64,000 nt of DNA from an uncultured Lachnospiraceae bacterium (GCA_934293375.1 CAKQYS010000006.1:101958-165957), one strand, 5' to 3'. Positions 8,722 through 18,791 are shown, numbered from the stretch's first letter. Notes: generated from the letters alone by a model not told the origin. Numbers and translations are program-made.

Positions 8722-9417
8722 TTATACATGAAATCTTCGCTTCATTTCTCTTGCAAATGCCCGGTCACCAAATATGATCGTTCCAAGCAGATACACAAAT
8801 GTAACGGCTCCACTGATTCCCGGCAGGATAATCCCTGTAATCATCCCGGCAAAATACATACCGATCAGAATTCCACTAAAGATTGCGATCATAAGCAACA
8901 ATAATGAATAGCTATACCACTGATCCCGGTTTAGCATCATCAAAAAGAACACGATCGCATCTCCACATAGGATCACACCCGGTGCAGCCCACTGCAATGA
9001 CCAACCTGTCATCCCGGTAAAATAATCAATCCCCACCAGGAGCAGAATGGTAAGGCATATCTGTAGCCCGATCTTCGCTGCATATCCGGCATCATGATGG
9101 ATCCAGTATATCATTGAAATATATGTATATAACATTGCAATTCCACTGATTCCCGACCACCAGAAGCCCGGTGAAACCCTATAATTGATCATAACTAAAC
9201 CGATCTGCGCAATAATAAACAAAAATAAGATCAGCCGCGTCACAAAATGCATGATCCGGTTTCTTCTGACAATATCCGGATATGGCGACCCATGTCCTAC
9301 CATATCTATATATGCTTCCTGTTCTCCTGCATCCAGCTCATATAATACGCTATGACACAGAGGACATACATCTGTCTCATCATATACAATTATGTTGCAA
9401 TTATCACATTTATACAT
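8722..9417 (-). CDS. DUF6320 zinc-ribbon membrane protein
   Basis: The 231-residue protein has an N-terminal zinc ribbon, CDNCNIIV...CPLCHSVL (residues about 3-27), and then six or so hydrophobic helices between residues 60 and 220, ending in the basic tail AREMKRRFHV. It matches what is called DUF6320. ATG at 9417 is chosen because AGGTG lies 6 bases upstream; a GTG three codons earlier is open. Its stop is 20 bases before the esterase start and its start 12 bases after the acyltransferase stop, so it forms the middle of a three-gene unit. Confidence 0.8.
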   Translation of the reverse strand: MYKCDNCNIIVYDETDVCPLCHSVLYELDAGEQEAYIDMVGHGSPYPDIVRRNRIMHFVTRLILFLFIIAQIGLVMINYRVSPGFWWSGISGIAMLYTYISMIYWIHHDAGYAAKIGLQICLTILLLVGIDYFTGMTGWSLQWAAPGVILCGDAIVFFLMMLNRDQWYSYSLLLLMIAIFSGILIGMYFAGMITGIILPGISGAVTFVYLLGTIIFGDRAFAREMKRRFHV

Positions 9418-9429
9418 TGTCCACACCTA

Positions 9430-10755
9430 TCAATAGAATACATCATTGCTCTCAATCGCCACTGCGATACCATCCTGTGCCAGTTTCTGAAAGAAACACT
9501 TTTCAATCGACAAACTCTTTAGATTCGAGCTAAATGTAAATACCAGCGTACCATTGTAACTACAGATTCCACCCTTTAGGTTCTGTCCCTTAGACATGGA
9601 CAGAATCGAGTAGAAATGCTCAATATATTTTTGATACGGTTCTCTGATATCAATATTTCCGATATTCGTTACTGTCGCTGTCGTTGCCTTCGCCGAAGTT
9701 CCGTATACCAGCCGCATCGCCACCTGTTTCACAACTAATGGCACTGCCCGGAGTATCCAGTTCTTCTCATTTGATACATTATAAGACATGATATGATCCA
9801 GATTATCCGGCGTGATCTGCTTTTTCAGATCCTCCGTCACGATCGACAACACCTCTTCAAATGTATAATGCTCCTTTTCCGGTTTAAAATTGGCTGACAC
9901 CATCGCAAAAAAATTCTTCATAGAATGCGAATTATAATATGGGCGTAGATTCACCGGGACACAACAGCTGATTGGCAGCTTCGACGGCTGTCCCTTCAGA
10001 TATTCCTTGTAAATACTATATACAAATACACCTACCAGATACTGATTGATCGTCACACCATATTGTTTACTGACCTGCTTCAACTGCTCTACCGGCAGAT
10101 AACCGTGCATCACACCCATCGCCTCTTTGGGCAGATGCTCTCCCCGGAGACATAATGCACGTTTTGACTGATACACCTTGGCATGTCCTTTTTTGAAATT
10201 CTTGACATAGCTGTCTTCCTGATCCAGAAAGATTCCCGGAGAGATCCTGTCCTTCTCCACCTTAAGCAATTCCGGATATCGTAGACGCAAATACTGATAT
10301 ACCAGCTCTTTTAAGAACAAGATACCACCACTGCCATCCGTGAGTGCATGGAACACTTCCAGATTGATCCTGCATTTGTAGTATGTAACCCTGAACATGT
10401 ACTGATTATTTTTACTTTTATCAATATATGCCCCGGGGCATTGATATTCCTGTCTGACAAGTGGCGCCGGTTTTGTATTTTCTTCAAAATAATACCAGAA
10501 AAAACCCATCTTAAGACGCATCCGAAACACCATAAACTGTGGCAGAACACGGTTCAATGCTTCCTGCAGCAATACACGATCCACCTCTTCTGTCAAGGAT
10601 ACCGAGATCCGGTATACATTGGTCATCTGTTCCGTTGCGATCACGGGAAACAGATTGGCTGTATTGTCCAGCTTGTCCCATGCCGGCTGTCTGCCCGCAC
10701 GATATCCGGCACCTGTATTCTGTTGCTTTTTACTGTTTTTTGGTTGTTTTGCCAT
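9430..10755 (-). CDS. Condensation-fold acyltransferase (alcohol acetyltransferase-like)
   Basis: The 441-residue protein has the chloramphenicol-acetyltransferase/condensation-domain active site in the form FHALTDG (His136, Asp140, Gly141), lacking the first His of HHXXXDG. The second half includes NLRPYYNSHSMKNFFAMVSA, reminiscent of the DFGXG-region of PapA/AtfA-like enzymes. Such enzymes transfer acyl groups from CoA or a carrier to an alcohol or sugar hydroxyl; the acceptor here is unknown. The first 30 residues are basic, disordered-looking and rich in Lys, Gln and Asn. The gene leads the DUF6320-esterase unit, so an acylate/deacylate pair is a reasonable guess. Confidence 0.78.
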   Translation of the reverse strand: MAKQPKNSKKQQNTGAGYRAGRQPAWDKLDNTANLFPVIATEQMTNVYRISVSLTEEVDRVLLQEALNRVLPQFMVFRMRLKMGFFWYYFEENTKPAPLVRQEYQCPGAYIDKSKNNQYMFRVTYYKCRINLEVFHALTDGSGGILFLKELVYQYLRLRYPELLKVEKDRISPGIFLDQEDSYVKNFKKGHAKVYQSKRALCLRGEHLPKEAMGVMHGYLPVEQLKQVSKQYGVTINQYLVGVFVYSIYKEYLKGQPSKLPISCCVPVNLRPYYNSHSMKNFFAMVSANFKPEKEHYTFEEVLSIVTEDLKKQITPDNLDHIMSYNVSNEKNWILRAVPLVVKQVAMRLVYGTSAKATTATVTNIGNIDIREPYQKYIEHFYSILSMSKGQNLKGGICSYNGTLVFTFSSNLKSLSIEKCFFQKLAQDGIAVAIESNDVFY

Positions 10756-10784
10756 GCTCCTACTCCCTATACAGCATTTCCATA

Positions 10785-12581
10785 TTATCTTGTCACCGGC
10801 ATTGTAGCATCACGAAGCCATGCCAGTTCTTCGCCCTCAAAATATGGCGAAATGGTATCATATACCTGTTTATGGTATGCATTTAACCGTTCCATATCCC
10901 GATCTGTCATCAGACGCATATCAATGCCTGCGATATCAAACGGCACCATTGTCAATGTCTCAAATTTCATAAACTGTCCATATTCGGTCTGCCGATCCTT
11001 CACACACAACAAGAGATTCTCATGTCTTATGCCAAACTTACCGGCAATATACAATCCGGGTTCATCTGATGTAACCATACCTTCTTCCAATGGAACTGCC
11101 GGTCTCTCCCGGTTGATACGCCAGTTGATATTCTGTGGTCCCTCATGTACATTCAGGAGATACCCAACACCATGTCCCGTACCATGCAGAAAATCCAATC
11201 CATTCTCCCATAATGGTTCTCTTGCAATATAATCCAGATTCTGACCGCACAGACCATACGGAAAATGTGCATCAGCCAGGTGCAGATGTCCCCGCAACAC
11301 TAGTGTATATGCCTGTTTCTCTTCCTGCGTCAAAGGTCCCAGTACGATCGTTCTCGTAATATCTGTTGTTCCGTCAAGATAATGTGCTCCTGTATCTGCA
11401 AGACAGAATCCCTCAGGCATCATTCTGATATCTGTCTGCTGTGTTGCCTCATAGTGTACGATCGCACCATGGGCTCCATAACCAAATATCGGTGAAAAGC
11501 TCTGGTCAAGAAATCCTTCCTGTGCCTGACGGAACTCCAACAGCTTTTGTGCCGCAGACATTTCCGTAATGACTTCATGTTCTATATGTGTCTTCAACCA
11601 GTAGAGAAAATGTGTCACTGCAACGCCATCCCGTATATGTGCCCTTTTCATATTCTGCATTTCCGTCTGATTCTTAACAGCTTTCCGCTTCTGCACAGGG
11701 CTCTGTAAAAGTTGTAACTGTACTGCCTGTGGCATACGGATCATCAGCTTATAATTCATACTCTTCGCATCCGCCCATACCCGGCAGGATGGATGCAGGA
11801 TCCGCACATCTTCATATATCTGTTCATACCCGGCAATACTGATACCATCCTCTACCAAATGTGCTCTTACCGTATCCGGAATCTGTGCCGGATTCACATA
11901 TAAGATTGCCTTCTTCTGTGTAATCATCATATAGGATAAAAACACCGGCGAATACGCCACATCTGCACCTCGTAAATTCAGCAGCCATGCAATCTCATCC
12001 AATGCAGTCAGTACACACACATCTGCACTCTGTCCCCGCATATCTGTCCGTATTGCAGCAAGCTTATCTTTACGGCTCTCTCCTGCATAATCATATGGCA
12101 ACTCCCATACTGTACTGGCAGACATCGCCGGTCTTTCCTTCCATATCTCCCCGGCCAGATCATGCTCCCCGACAAAACGGATGTCTTTATCCCGCGTTGC
12201 CTTAAGGATCTGTTCAAAGAATGCATAATTCACTGTTCTGCCATCAAAACCGATCACACCATATGCCGTTACATTTTCACTTAAATATTCTGTCAATTTG
12301 GGCGTATCAGACTGACCATCCCGCATCAGCGTGATCGTACTATCTCGCAACTGCGCCTCTGCCTGCAGATAATATCGTCCATCCGTCCACAAGGCAGCTC
12401 TATCTTTCAGGATTACCAGTGTACCGGCAGATCCGGTAAACCCGGACATAAATTCACGCGTCTTAAAAAAATCACCCACATATTCTGAGCCGTGAAAATC
12501 TCCTGATACAATGATATATGCATCCATCTGATACCGGTTCATCATTTCTCTGATCTGCATTAATCTATTCTGAATCTGCAT
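10785..12581 (-). CDS. pepP: Xaa-Pro aminopeptidase (M24B, long form)
   Basis: The 598-residue protein is a long, two-creatinase-domain aminopeptidase P, which removes an N-terminal residue before proline. The catalytic pita-bread domain is C-terminal: metal ligands are seen in LADTGAHYLDGTTDITRTI (two Asp), HGTGHGVGYLLNVHEGPQ (His), MVTSDEPGLY and FGIRHENLL (two Glu). The N-terminal region opens with MQIREMMNRYQMDAYIIVSGD as in related cytosolic enzymes. GGAGG is about 8 bases before the ATG. It probably works in peptide turnover in the cytosol; no special partner is seen. Confidence 0.93.
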   Translation of the reverse strand: MQIQNRLMQIREMMNRYQMDAYIIVSGDFHGSEYVGDFFKTREFMSGFTGSAGTLVILKDRAALWTDGRYYLQAEAQLRDSTITLMRDGQSDTPKLTEYLSENVTAYGVIGFDGRTVNYAFFEQILKATRDKDIRFVGEHDLAGEIWKERPAMSASTVWELPYDYAGESRKDKLAAIRTDMRGQSADVCVLTALDEIAWLLNLRGADVAYSPVFLSYMMITQKKAILYVNPAQIPDTVRAHLVEDGISIAGYEQIYEDVRILHPSCRVWADAKSMNYKLMIRMPQAVQLQLLQSPVQKRKAVKNQTEMQNMKRAHIRDGVAVTHFLYWLKTHIEHEVITEMSAAQKLLEFRQAQEGFLDQSFSPIFGYGAHGAIVHYEATQQTDIRMMPEGFCLADTGAHYLDGTTDITRTIVLGPLTQEEKQAYTLVLRGHLHLADAHFPYGLCGQNLDYIAREPLWENGLDFLHGTGHGVGYLLNVHEGPQNINWRINRERPAVPLEEGMVTSDEPGLYIAGKFGIRHENLLLCVKDRQTEYGQFMKFETLTMVPFDIAGIDMRLMTDRDMERLNAYHKQVYDTISPYFEGEELAWLRDATMPVTR

Positions 12582-12600
12582 TTCATTCTACCTCCGGTTC

Positions 12601-13236
12601 TTAGTATTCACGCAAATTCTCTTTGTCTGCCATCCTGGCATTATGATTCGCAATCCATTCATCCAATGTCAATGGCACATAATCTGAGTATTTACAAAAA
12701 CAATTGATCATATGACATGGAATTGTCCTTTGCTTTCCATTCTGATCGACTACCTGTGTATTTCTGACCATCCCAATATACTGTTCTATCAGACGCTGAT
12801 CCTCTGTATCATGTACATGCCCATATAGCATATAGGAAACCGGTCTCTCATCACTATGCACCCTGTATTGACCATTATAACACATAATCGGATAATGACA
12901 CAAAATAACCTTTCGCTTCTCATCTTTCAACTCTTCATAATCCTTGATCCATACAAACCGTTTCTGATCATATTTAGGATTTGAGGCAACCCTGTCATGA
13001 TTGCCGGAGATCAGGTAGAGTCTTCCGTGCAGCTGCTGTAACAGGGCATTTGTCTCATCCGGCTTGCCATATGACAGATCTCCCAATATGATAACATCAT
13101 CCTGCGGTCTGACCTTTTGATTCCATTGTTGGAGCATATACTGATTCATTTCTTCTACGGACGCAAATCCCCTGTGATCCATTTTATCGTTCATTGCTTC
13201 ATGAAAGAAATGACAATCTGCAATATAATATCTCAT
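12601..13236 (-). CDS. Metallophosphoesterase
   Basis: The 211-residue reading from MRYYIADCHFFHE has the calcineurin-like phosphoesterase ligands: DCHFFH at the N-terminus, VIILGDLSYG, ISGNHD and, near the C-terminus, YGHVHDTED. The family spans phosphodiesterases and nucleotide hydrolases; the substrate is unknown. ATG at 13236 has GAGG 5 bases upstream and is preferred over a GTG two codons earlier. It follows the chemotaxis-type gene after a terminator and is 19 bases before pepP. Confidence 0.85.
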   Translation of the reverse strand: MRYYIADCHFFHEAMNDKMDHRGFASVEEMNQYMLQQWNQKVRPQDDVIILGDLSYGKPDETNALLQQLHGRLYLISGNHDRVASNPKYDQKRFVWIKDYEELKDEKRKVILCHYPIMCYNGQYRVHSDERPVSYMLYGHVHDTEDQRLIEQYIGMVRNTQVVDQNGKQRTIPCHMINCFCKYSDYVPLTLDEWIANHNARMADKENLREY

Positions 13237-13249
13237 ACACACCTCTCAT

Positions 13250-13290
13250 GATTTAAGAAAAGGCTGCCTATATCTAACAAGGCAGCCTTT
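13250..13290 (-). terminator. Rho-independent terminator after the MCP-like gene
   Basis: Read on the minus strand, AAAGGCTGCC and GGCAGCCTTTT form a stem of about 10 pairs around a 12-base loop, followed by TTTTCTTAAAT. It lies just past the stop of the methyl-accepting signalling gene. Confidence 0.8.
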
Positions 13291-13311
13291 GTAATCTTAC
13301 TCAATATAATG

Positions 13312-14142
13312 CTACAGGTATTGTGACATCTGATCTGCCAGTTCCATAGTATGTGCAAGCTTCTCCTGAATATCGCTGATGCTGTCAAGATAACTCTTTG
13401 CAACATCATTGGTTGCATCGATAGAGCTGACCATCTCCTGTAAATGCTTGGATATGGCAGCCAGTCGACTGTCGATCTCCTTCGCGGATGTACCGCTATC
13501 ACCTGCAAGCTTGCCCATCTCTGTTGCTACCACAGCGAATCCTCTTCCGGCCTCACCGCTTCTGGCTGCCTCAATAGACGCATTCAGGGCAAGAATATTC
13601 GAACGGGATGCATTTCCGCTGATCTTCTTGACTACATTCACTGCAGCATCCACATCTGCTTCTACCTCATCCGTCTGATCTGTCATACCCGACAACATGC
13701 CAAACATCTTCTCTACACCACCAACGACCTCTCCGATTGAATCGCTGATACCTGATACAGACTCACTGAAAGCATGGGTCAGATCTCCGATATGTGCCTT
13801 CTCATCCGCAGAATGTGTATAAACCATCACACCTACGGTAGTGCCATTATCCTTGATCGGTGCCAAAACGCCTTCAAATGTCACGCCCGACTTCGGATCT
13901 GGCATATATGTCTTCTTCGGCTGCCCTGTCCGCAGCACTTCGTCAAATGTTCCCGTTGGATCCTCCATCCTCTCTCCAACAGCTATAAACGGCTTCTGTC
14001 CTGCCGGCAGCTGATATCCTCTCACTACTGAATCACTATCCATGACTGATAAAAAGGACCCCTGTTCAACAATGCCATAAATTACCGGCAACATATCTAC
14101 TACTCTCTGAATCTGTGGATTCACCATTCCATCAAATGCCAT
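13312..14142 (-). CDS. Soluble methyl-accepting-type signalling protein with PAS/sensor-like N-terminus
   Basis: The 276-residue protein has no membrane helix. Residues about 10-115 look like a small sensor fold (GQKPFIAVGERMEDPTG, VLAPIKDNGTTVGVMVYTHS). A short MCP signalling hairpin follows, with the tip sequence ILALNASIEAARSGEAGRGF (residues about 185-204), close to the canonical chemoreceptor tip, and coiled-coil arms on both sides. It is much shorter than transmembrane chemoreceptors. GGAGG lies 8 bases before the ATG. No che or flagellar gene is in the window, so it may signal to a distant CheA or act in a non-motility role. Confidence 0.85.
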   Translation of the reverse strand: MAFDGMVNPQIQRVVDMLPVIYGIVEQGSFLSVMDSDSVVRGYQLPAGQKPFIAVGERMEDPTGTFDEVLRTGQPKKTYMPDPKSGVTFEGVLAPIKDNGTTVGVMVYTHSADEKAHIGDLTHAFSESVSGISDSIGEVVGGVEKMFGMLSGMTDQTDEVEADVDAAVNVVKKISGNASRSNILALNASIEAARSGEAGRGFAVVATEMGKLAGDSGTSAKEIDSRLAAISKHLQEMVSSIDATNDVAKSYLDSISDIQEKLAHTMELADQMSQYL

Positions 14143-14243
14143 ATGTATACCCTCCGCTTTCCTTTGTACTTAATCTCAAAACTAGCTATATTTTACCACA
14201 TTATACAGCTTCTGACTACTTATTATTGTGAAATCACAAGAAA

Positions 14244-15629
14244 TTATTCTCTTCCATCCGGTAATGGTTTGATCACCTTACGATAGATTAGAATCAGGCA
14301 TGTCGTTGATACAAGACATGACATCAGCTCTGCGATCGGAAATGCCCACCATACCACATGCAGACCACCTACCCTGGCAAGAATATAGGCAGCCGGTATC
14401 AGCACAACCAACTGTCTCATGACAGAGACGATCAGACTGAAGACCGCCCAGCCCAATGCCTGAAATACCGTTCCGGCAATGATACAGAACCACGCAATCA
14501 GGAAATGAACACCAATGATCCGAAGTGCCGGTACACCGATCGTGATCATATCGGCAGATGGATCAAACAGTCCAAGAAGCATCTGTGGCACCAGTTCAAA
14601 CGCAAAGAATCCAATCAACAAAAGGGCGAACGCTGTTGCCATGCTGACCTTGATCGTCTTGATCATACGTTTCTTTTGTCTTGCACCATAATTGTATGCG
14701 ATGATTGGTGTAATACCATTATTCAGACCGAATACCGGCATAAAGAAGAAGCTCTGCAGCTTAAAGTATACACCAAACACGGCTGTAGCCGTAGAAGAAA
14801 AGCTGATCAGTATCAGATTCATACTATAGGTCATCACGGATCCGATCGACTGCATAATAATAGACGGCACGCCTACTTTATATATCAATCCGATGATGTG
14901 TCCATTTGGCCGGAATCCTTGAAAGGATAATTTGACATCATGGTTGTATTTCAAATTACAGACACATGCAACCATTGCCGCAATACATTGACCGATCACG
15001 GTAGCAATTGCCGCACCGGCCACACCGAGTTTCGGTGCGCCGAGCAGTCCAAATATCAGGATCGGATCTAATATGATATTGGTAACCGCTCCACACAACT
15101 GGGAAGTCATACTAAAAATCGTTCTTCCGGTTGCGGTCAGCAGCCTTTCAAAATAAAACTGTCCAAACAAACCAAAGGAAAAGATCATAACAATGCTCAG
15201 ATAGTCAATTCCCATTGACATAATCTCCGGATCCGCATCCTTGATCTGACTGGCATAAAACGGTGCTACGATCGTAAATCCAAGGATCAGAAAGGCAACA
15301 TAACTCAGTGCATATATAAACGCACCATTCTTTGCTGTATCATTCGCCCGTTCAAAATTCTTTTCCCCAAGTGATTTCGATAATAACGCATTCAATCCCA
15401 CACCTGTTCCGGCACCCACTGCGATCAGCAATGTCTGCAACGGAAACGCCAATGAAACTGCTGTCAGTGCATTTTCCGAAAGCTTAGCCACAAAGATACT
15501 GTCTACAATATTATATAACGCCTGCACCAGCATGGATACCATCATCGGTAGTGACATACTAAACACAAGCTTATTGATTGGCATTACGCCCATTTTATTT
15601 TCTGTTATTACTTCATTATGCTGACTCAT
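14244..15629 (-). CDS. MATE family efflux transporter
   Basis: The 461-residue, twelve-helix protein shows MATE family features: PINKLVFSMSLPMMVSMLVQALYNIVDSIFVA in the first helices (residues about 17-48), the internal repeat after residue 230, and LFDPSADMITIGVPALRIIG. MATE proteins export drugs or metabolites in exchange for Na+ or H+. It has AGAGG before the ATG. A second MATE gene lies 57 bases upstream, but the two are not close copies. Confidence 0.92.
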   Translation of the reverse strand: MSQHNEVITENKMGVMPINKLVFSMSLPMMVSMLVQALYNIVDSIFVAKLSENALTAVSLAFPLQTLLIAVGAGTGVGLNALLSKSLGEKNFERANDTAKNGAFIYALSYVAFLILGFTIVAPFYASQIKDADPEIMSMGIDYLSIVMIFSFGLFGQFYFERLLTATGRTIFSMTSQLCGAVTNIILDPILIFGLLGAPKLGVAGAAIATVIGQCIAAMVACVCNLKYNHDVKLSFQGFRPNGHIIGLIYKVGVPSIIMQSIGSVMTYSMNLILISFSSTATAVFGVYFKLQSFFFMPVFGLNNGITPIIAYNYGARQKKRMIKTIKVSMATAFALLLIGFFAFELVPQMLLGLFDPSADMITIGVPALRIIGVHFLIAWFCIIAGTVFQALGWAVFSLIVSVMRQLVVLIPAAYILARVGGLHVVWWAFPIAELMSCLVSTTCLILIYRKVIKPLPDGRE

Positions 15630-15686
15630 ATTTCCTCTTTTCTGAATTGTCTACTACAAATTCTATCTATTGTCTCACCGGGGACA

Positions 15687-17057
15687 CTACACTGTTTCTA
15701 CAAGGTTCGTAAGCCACACGCCCTTTTTGACCAGAATGTATCCAATCGTCACTTTGATCACATCTGCACTCTGCACCACCGCATATACGGCAAGAATCGG
15801 CAACGGTGTATATCGGCTTAATACAAAGGCCACCGTAACCGAAACCAGCCAGCTGTACACACTGTCAAATAAAAATGTGATCAATGTTTTTCCCCCGGAC
15901 CGCAATGTAAAATATAATACATTCAATGCCCCCTGCAATGGAAAAAATACAGCTGTTATGATAATAAGCTGACCTGCCATAGAGCGGACCTCATCTGTCG
16001 TCTGATAGGCTTGTGGAAAAATACCTGAAAGTGCAATCAGAATCACGGTCAAAACAACACAGACTGCTGCCGTAAACCACATCAGATGGTCTGAACCTTC
16101 CTTCGCCTCCTGAAATCTGGAGGCACCCAGATACTGTCCCATAATAATACCCACCGCATTTCCCAACGCGACAAATACCACATTGATCAGATTGCATAAT
16201 ATATTAGATATATTGAGTGCTGCAACTACCTGCAGTCCCCGTATGGAATAACACTGTGTCAGGGCTGCAATGCCTCCCGCCCACATAAACTCATTACACA
16301 GGATCGGCATCCCCTTCCTGATCACAATTCGCATATCACCAAGCGGAAACCGTAATGTTCTGTATACATGCTTTAGAAAGCTATCCTCCGGAAGCGTACT
16401 ATGTGTCCAAACTAGAATCACCAGAAGCTCCGCAAATCTTGCGATGACTGTCGCGATCGCTGCACCCTTTACACCAAGCTTTGGACATCCCAGTTTACCA
16501 AATATCAGCATATAGTTGCATATGATATCTACAACCACTGATACGATACCCGCTACCATCGGTTTCACACTCTGTCCCATCTCGCGAAGGCTGCCCGCGT
16601 ACACTTGTGTCAACGCCATGGGCACAAGGCCGATCAACATGATATTCAGATATGAAATGCCTGCATGTACAGTCTGTACCGGGTCGATCCCATCTTGTGT
16701 ACCGTGCATATATAATCCCATCATGGCCTGGCCACCAACGATAAATGCCATAATTCCGATCATCGTCAGAATCGTAGCAATCCAGATCTTCAAACGAAAA
16801 ATATTCTGAAATCCATCTCTGTTTCCCTGCCCATAATATTGGGCACCATATATCCCCGGTCCTGATAACCCGCCAAATATAGCGAGAAAATAAACAAACA
16901 ATAGCTGTCCCACGATAGAAACACCTGTCATGTTCTCTGTGCCAAGGCTGCCCACCATCAGGTTGTCCACAAGATTCACCATATTGGTGATTCCATTCTG
17001 GATCATCATCGGTATCGCAATCACCAGCACCTTCTTATATAGATTTTGATTCTTCAT
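15687..17057 (-). CDS. MATE family efflux transporter
   Basis: The 456-residue protein starts MKNQNLYKKVLVIAIPMMIQ and has about twelve hydrophobic helices with NGITNMVNLVDNLMVGSLG and AFGGLSGP-like segments typical of MATE exporters. The ATG at 17057 has AGGAG 5 bases upstream; the open frame continues 15 codons further without a ribosome site. It begins 48 bases after the EAL-domain gene on the same strand. The substrate is unknown. Confidence 0.92.
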   Translation of the reverse strand: MKNQNLYKKVLVIAIPMMIQNGITNMVNLVDNLMVGSLGTENMTGVSIVGQLLFVYFLAIFGGLSGPGIYGAQYYGQGNRDGFQNIFRLKIWIATILTMIGIMAFIVGGQAMMGLYMHGTQDGIDPVQTVHAGISYLNIMLIGLVPMALTQVYAGSLREMGQSVKPMVAGIVSVVVDIICNYMLIFGKLGCPKLGVKGAAIATVIARFAELLVILVWTHSTLPEDSFLKHVYRTLRFPLGDMRIVIRKGMPILCNEFMWAGGIAALTQCYSIRGLQVVAALNISNILCNLINVVFVALGNAVGIIMGQYLGASRFQEAKEGSDHLMWFTAAVCVVLTVILIALSGIFPQAYQTTDEVRSMAGQLIIITAVFFPLQGALNVLYFTLRSGGKTLITFLFDSVYSWLVSVTVAFVLSRYTPLPILAVYAVVQSADVIKVTIGYILVKKGVWLTNLVETV

Positions 17058-17105
17058 ACGCTCTCCTATGCTATCCGCTGCAATCAGCCTGCACAGGAGC
17101 ACTCC

Positions 17106-18791
17106 TTAATACCGTCCATTTGACAGTCTCTGTTCAAACTCCTCCTGCACAAGCGGTTTATCAAACACATAACCCTGCACAATATCACAGCCAACATCCT
17201 TCAGATACTGCAGCTGCTCCTCCATCTCAACACCCTCAGCAATCGTCTTCTTCCCAAGCTGTCTGATCATATTGACAATATTTGCAAACATTACCATATC
17301 CTTGTCTTTGCCCGGATAATCTGTTTCCAATGGAATAAATGACTTGTCTATCTTAATAACATTCAAATCCACCTGTTTGATCATATTTAATGAAGAAAAT
17401 CCGGTTCCAAAATCATCAATAGATGCTCTGATCCCCTGCTCATGTAAACCATTCACCACTGCTGACATAATCTCATAATTCTGGAAATCGTCACTCTCTG
17501 TCAATTCGATCTCAATATAATGATGATCCACGCCATATCGGTCAACCGTCTCTACAATATGTTCTACAAGATGATCTTCTTCCAGATGCTTTCTCGAAAA
17601 ATTCACTGAGACACTCACAACCGGCAATCCCTGATCAAGACGATTCTTAATAAATCTGCATACTTCCTCCAGCACATAAAAATCGAGCCGGCAAATGCTT
17701 CCTTCCCGTTCCAGCTGCGGAACAAACTGCATTGGTGGGATCAATACATCCTTGTGCTGCCATCTGACCAATGCCTCTGCACCACAGATACTGCGATCTG
17801 AAATCGTAACCTTCGGCTGATAATACACAACAAATTCCCTGTTTTCCAATGCTGGCAGAAAATTCGCGATAATACTCTGTGTTTCCATCAGCTGCCGCTG
17901 CACCTCATCAGAATAATAAACCCTGCTGCCCGCGCCCTTCTGTCTGGCTGCCTGATATGCAAGACTTACCCTTGCCATCACATCTCTGACAACTTCGATA
18001 TGATCAAGTGCACTGATACCAAGTGTAGCACCTAATACAAACTGCTTCTCCTTATACTGCGTTGCATGATACAGCTTCAGTTCCTGAATTTGATCTGCCA
18101 TCATTTCAATCCGTTCATTCTCCACCAGCGCAACAAAATTATCTCCGCCAAGTCTTGCCACGATCTCTCCATCTTTCAACATTCCCTGTATTGTCTGTGC
18201 ATACTTTCTTAATACAACATCGCCTTCCTCATATGGAAATATCTTATTGACATATTTGAAATTGTGAATATTGAAAAACAGTCCATGATATTCCTGCAAT
18301 GTCGATGCAGCAAGCTTCATACCGATCATCTGCATAAAGCCTTCCAGACTTGCAACACCTGTTGCCATGTCTTTATGCATGACATCCACCAACAAATCCT
18401 GCATCAGCATTCTGCTATACTGAAAAAAGATCTCCCGAAACAAATAATGAATCGTCTGGATCTCCTTCTCCCGAAATGCTTCCTCGCCCCTCGCAAACAC
18501 TATGATCTTGACACGTCCGCCGTCCGGAATCGTAAATGACATTTTATATGGCTTCTCTGCCTCCCCACCTTCATACTGATATAGTGTTGAGGCATAATTC
18601 TCACCCTCCGGACGCAGCTTTGTCTTCGGTGCAGACATTTCCAGTTTCGCATTACCAAGACGAATCTGATCTGCAATCAGAGGCAACGCCTGTCTGATAT
18701 TTTGTACACAGGCATCTGTATCCCGTGCATCTGCATATAACAGTTCAAAGAACTTCTTCATATTTTCATCAAAAATTAACTGGCCGCTCAT
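17106..18791 (-). CDS. c-di-GMP phosphodiesterase with altered GGDEF domain (GGDEF-EAL)
   Basis: The 561-residue protein has an N-terminal region with no clear domain (about 1-130), a GGDEF domain whose active loop reads RLGGDNF (about residue 215; Glu to Asn), and an EAL domain with EALVRW (about 339), NFSRKHLE and DDFGTGFSSL. The EAL catalytic motifs are intact, so hydrolysis of c-di-GMP is likely, whereas cyclase activity is probably lost and the GGDEF part may be regulatory. No membrane segment is seen. GGAGG lies 7 bases before the ATG at 18791; a longer frame upstream has no support. A consensus-like promoter lies about 45 bases upstream. Confidence 0.9.
   Translation of the reverse strand: MSGQLIFDENMKKFFELLYADARDTDACVQNIRQALPLIADQIRLGNAKLEMSAPKTKLRPEGENYASTLYQYEGGEAEKPYKMSFTIPDGGRVKIIVFARGEEAFREKEIQTIHYLFREIFFQYSRMLMQDLLVDVMHKDMATGVASLEGFMQMIGMKLAASTLQEYHGLFFNIHNFKYVNKIFPYEEGDVVLRKYAQTIQGMLKDGEIVARLGGDNFVALVENERIEMMADQIQELKLYHATQYKEKQFVLGATLGISALDHIEVVRDVMARVSLAYQAARQKGAGSRVYYSDEVQRQLMETQSIIANFLPALENREFVVYYQPKVTISDRSICGAEALVRWQHKDVLIPPMQFVPQLEREGSICRLDFYVLEEVCRFIKNRLDQGLPVVSVSVNFSRKHLEEDHLVEHIVETVDRYGVDHHYIEIELTESDDFQNYEIMSAVVNGLHEQGIRASIDDFGTGFSSLNMIKQVDLNVIKIDKSFIPLETDYPGKDKDMVMFANIVNMIRQLGKKTIAEGVEMEEQLQYLKDVGCDIVQGYVFDKPLVQEEFEQRLSNGRY

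Noticed and set aside
10348..11232. Long plus-strand frame of 294 codons
   Set aside because: It lies antisense to the acyltransferase and aminopeptidase genes and has no ribosome site or family features.
14157..14243. Palindrome TTGTGATTTCACAA upstream of the MCP-like gene as a known operator
   Set aside because: It resembles a general Crp/Fnr-type site, but no second copy or matching regulator is in the window, so I cannot support an assignment.
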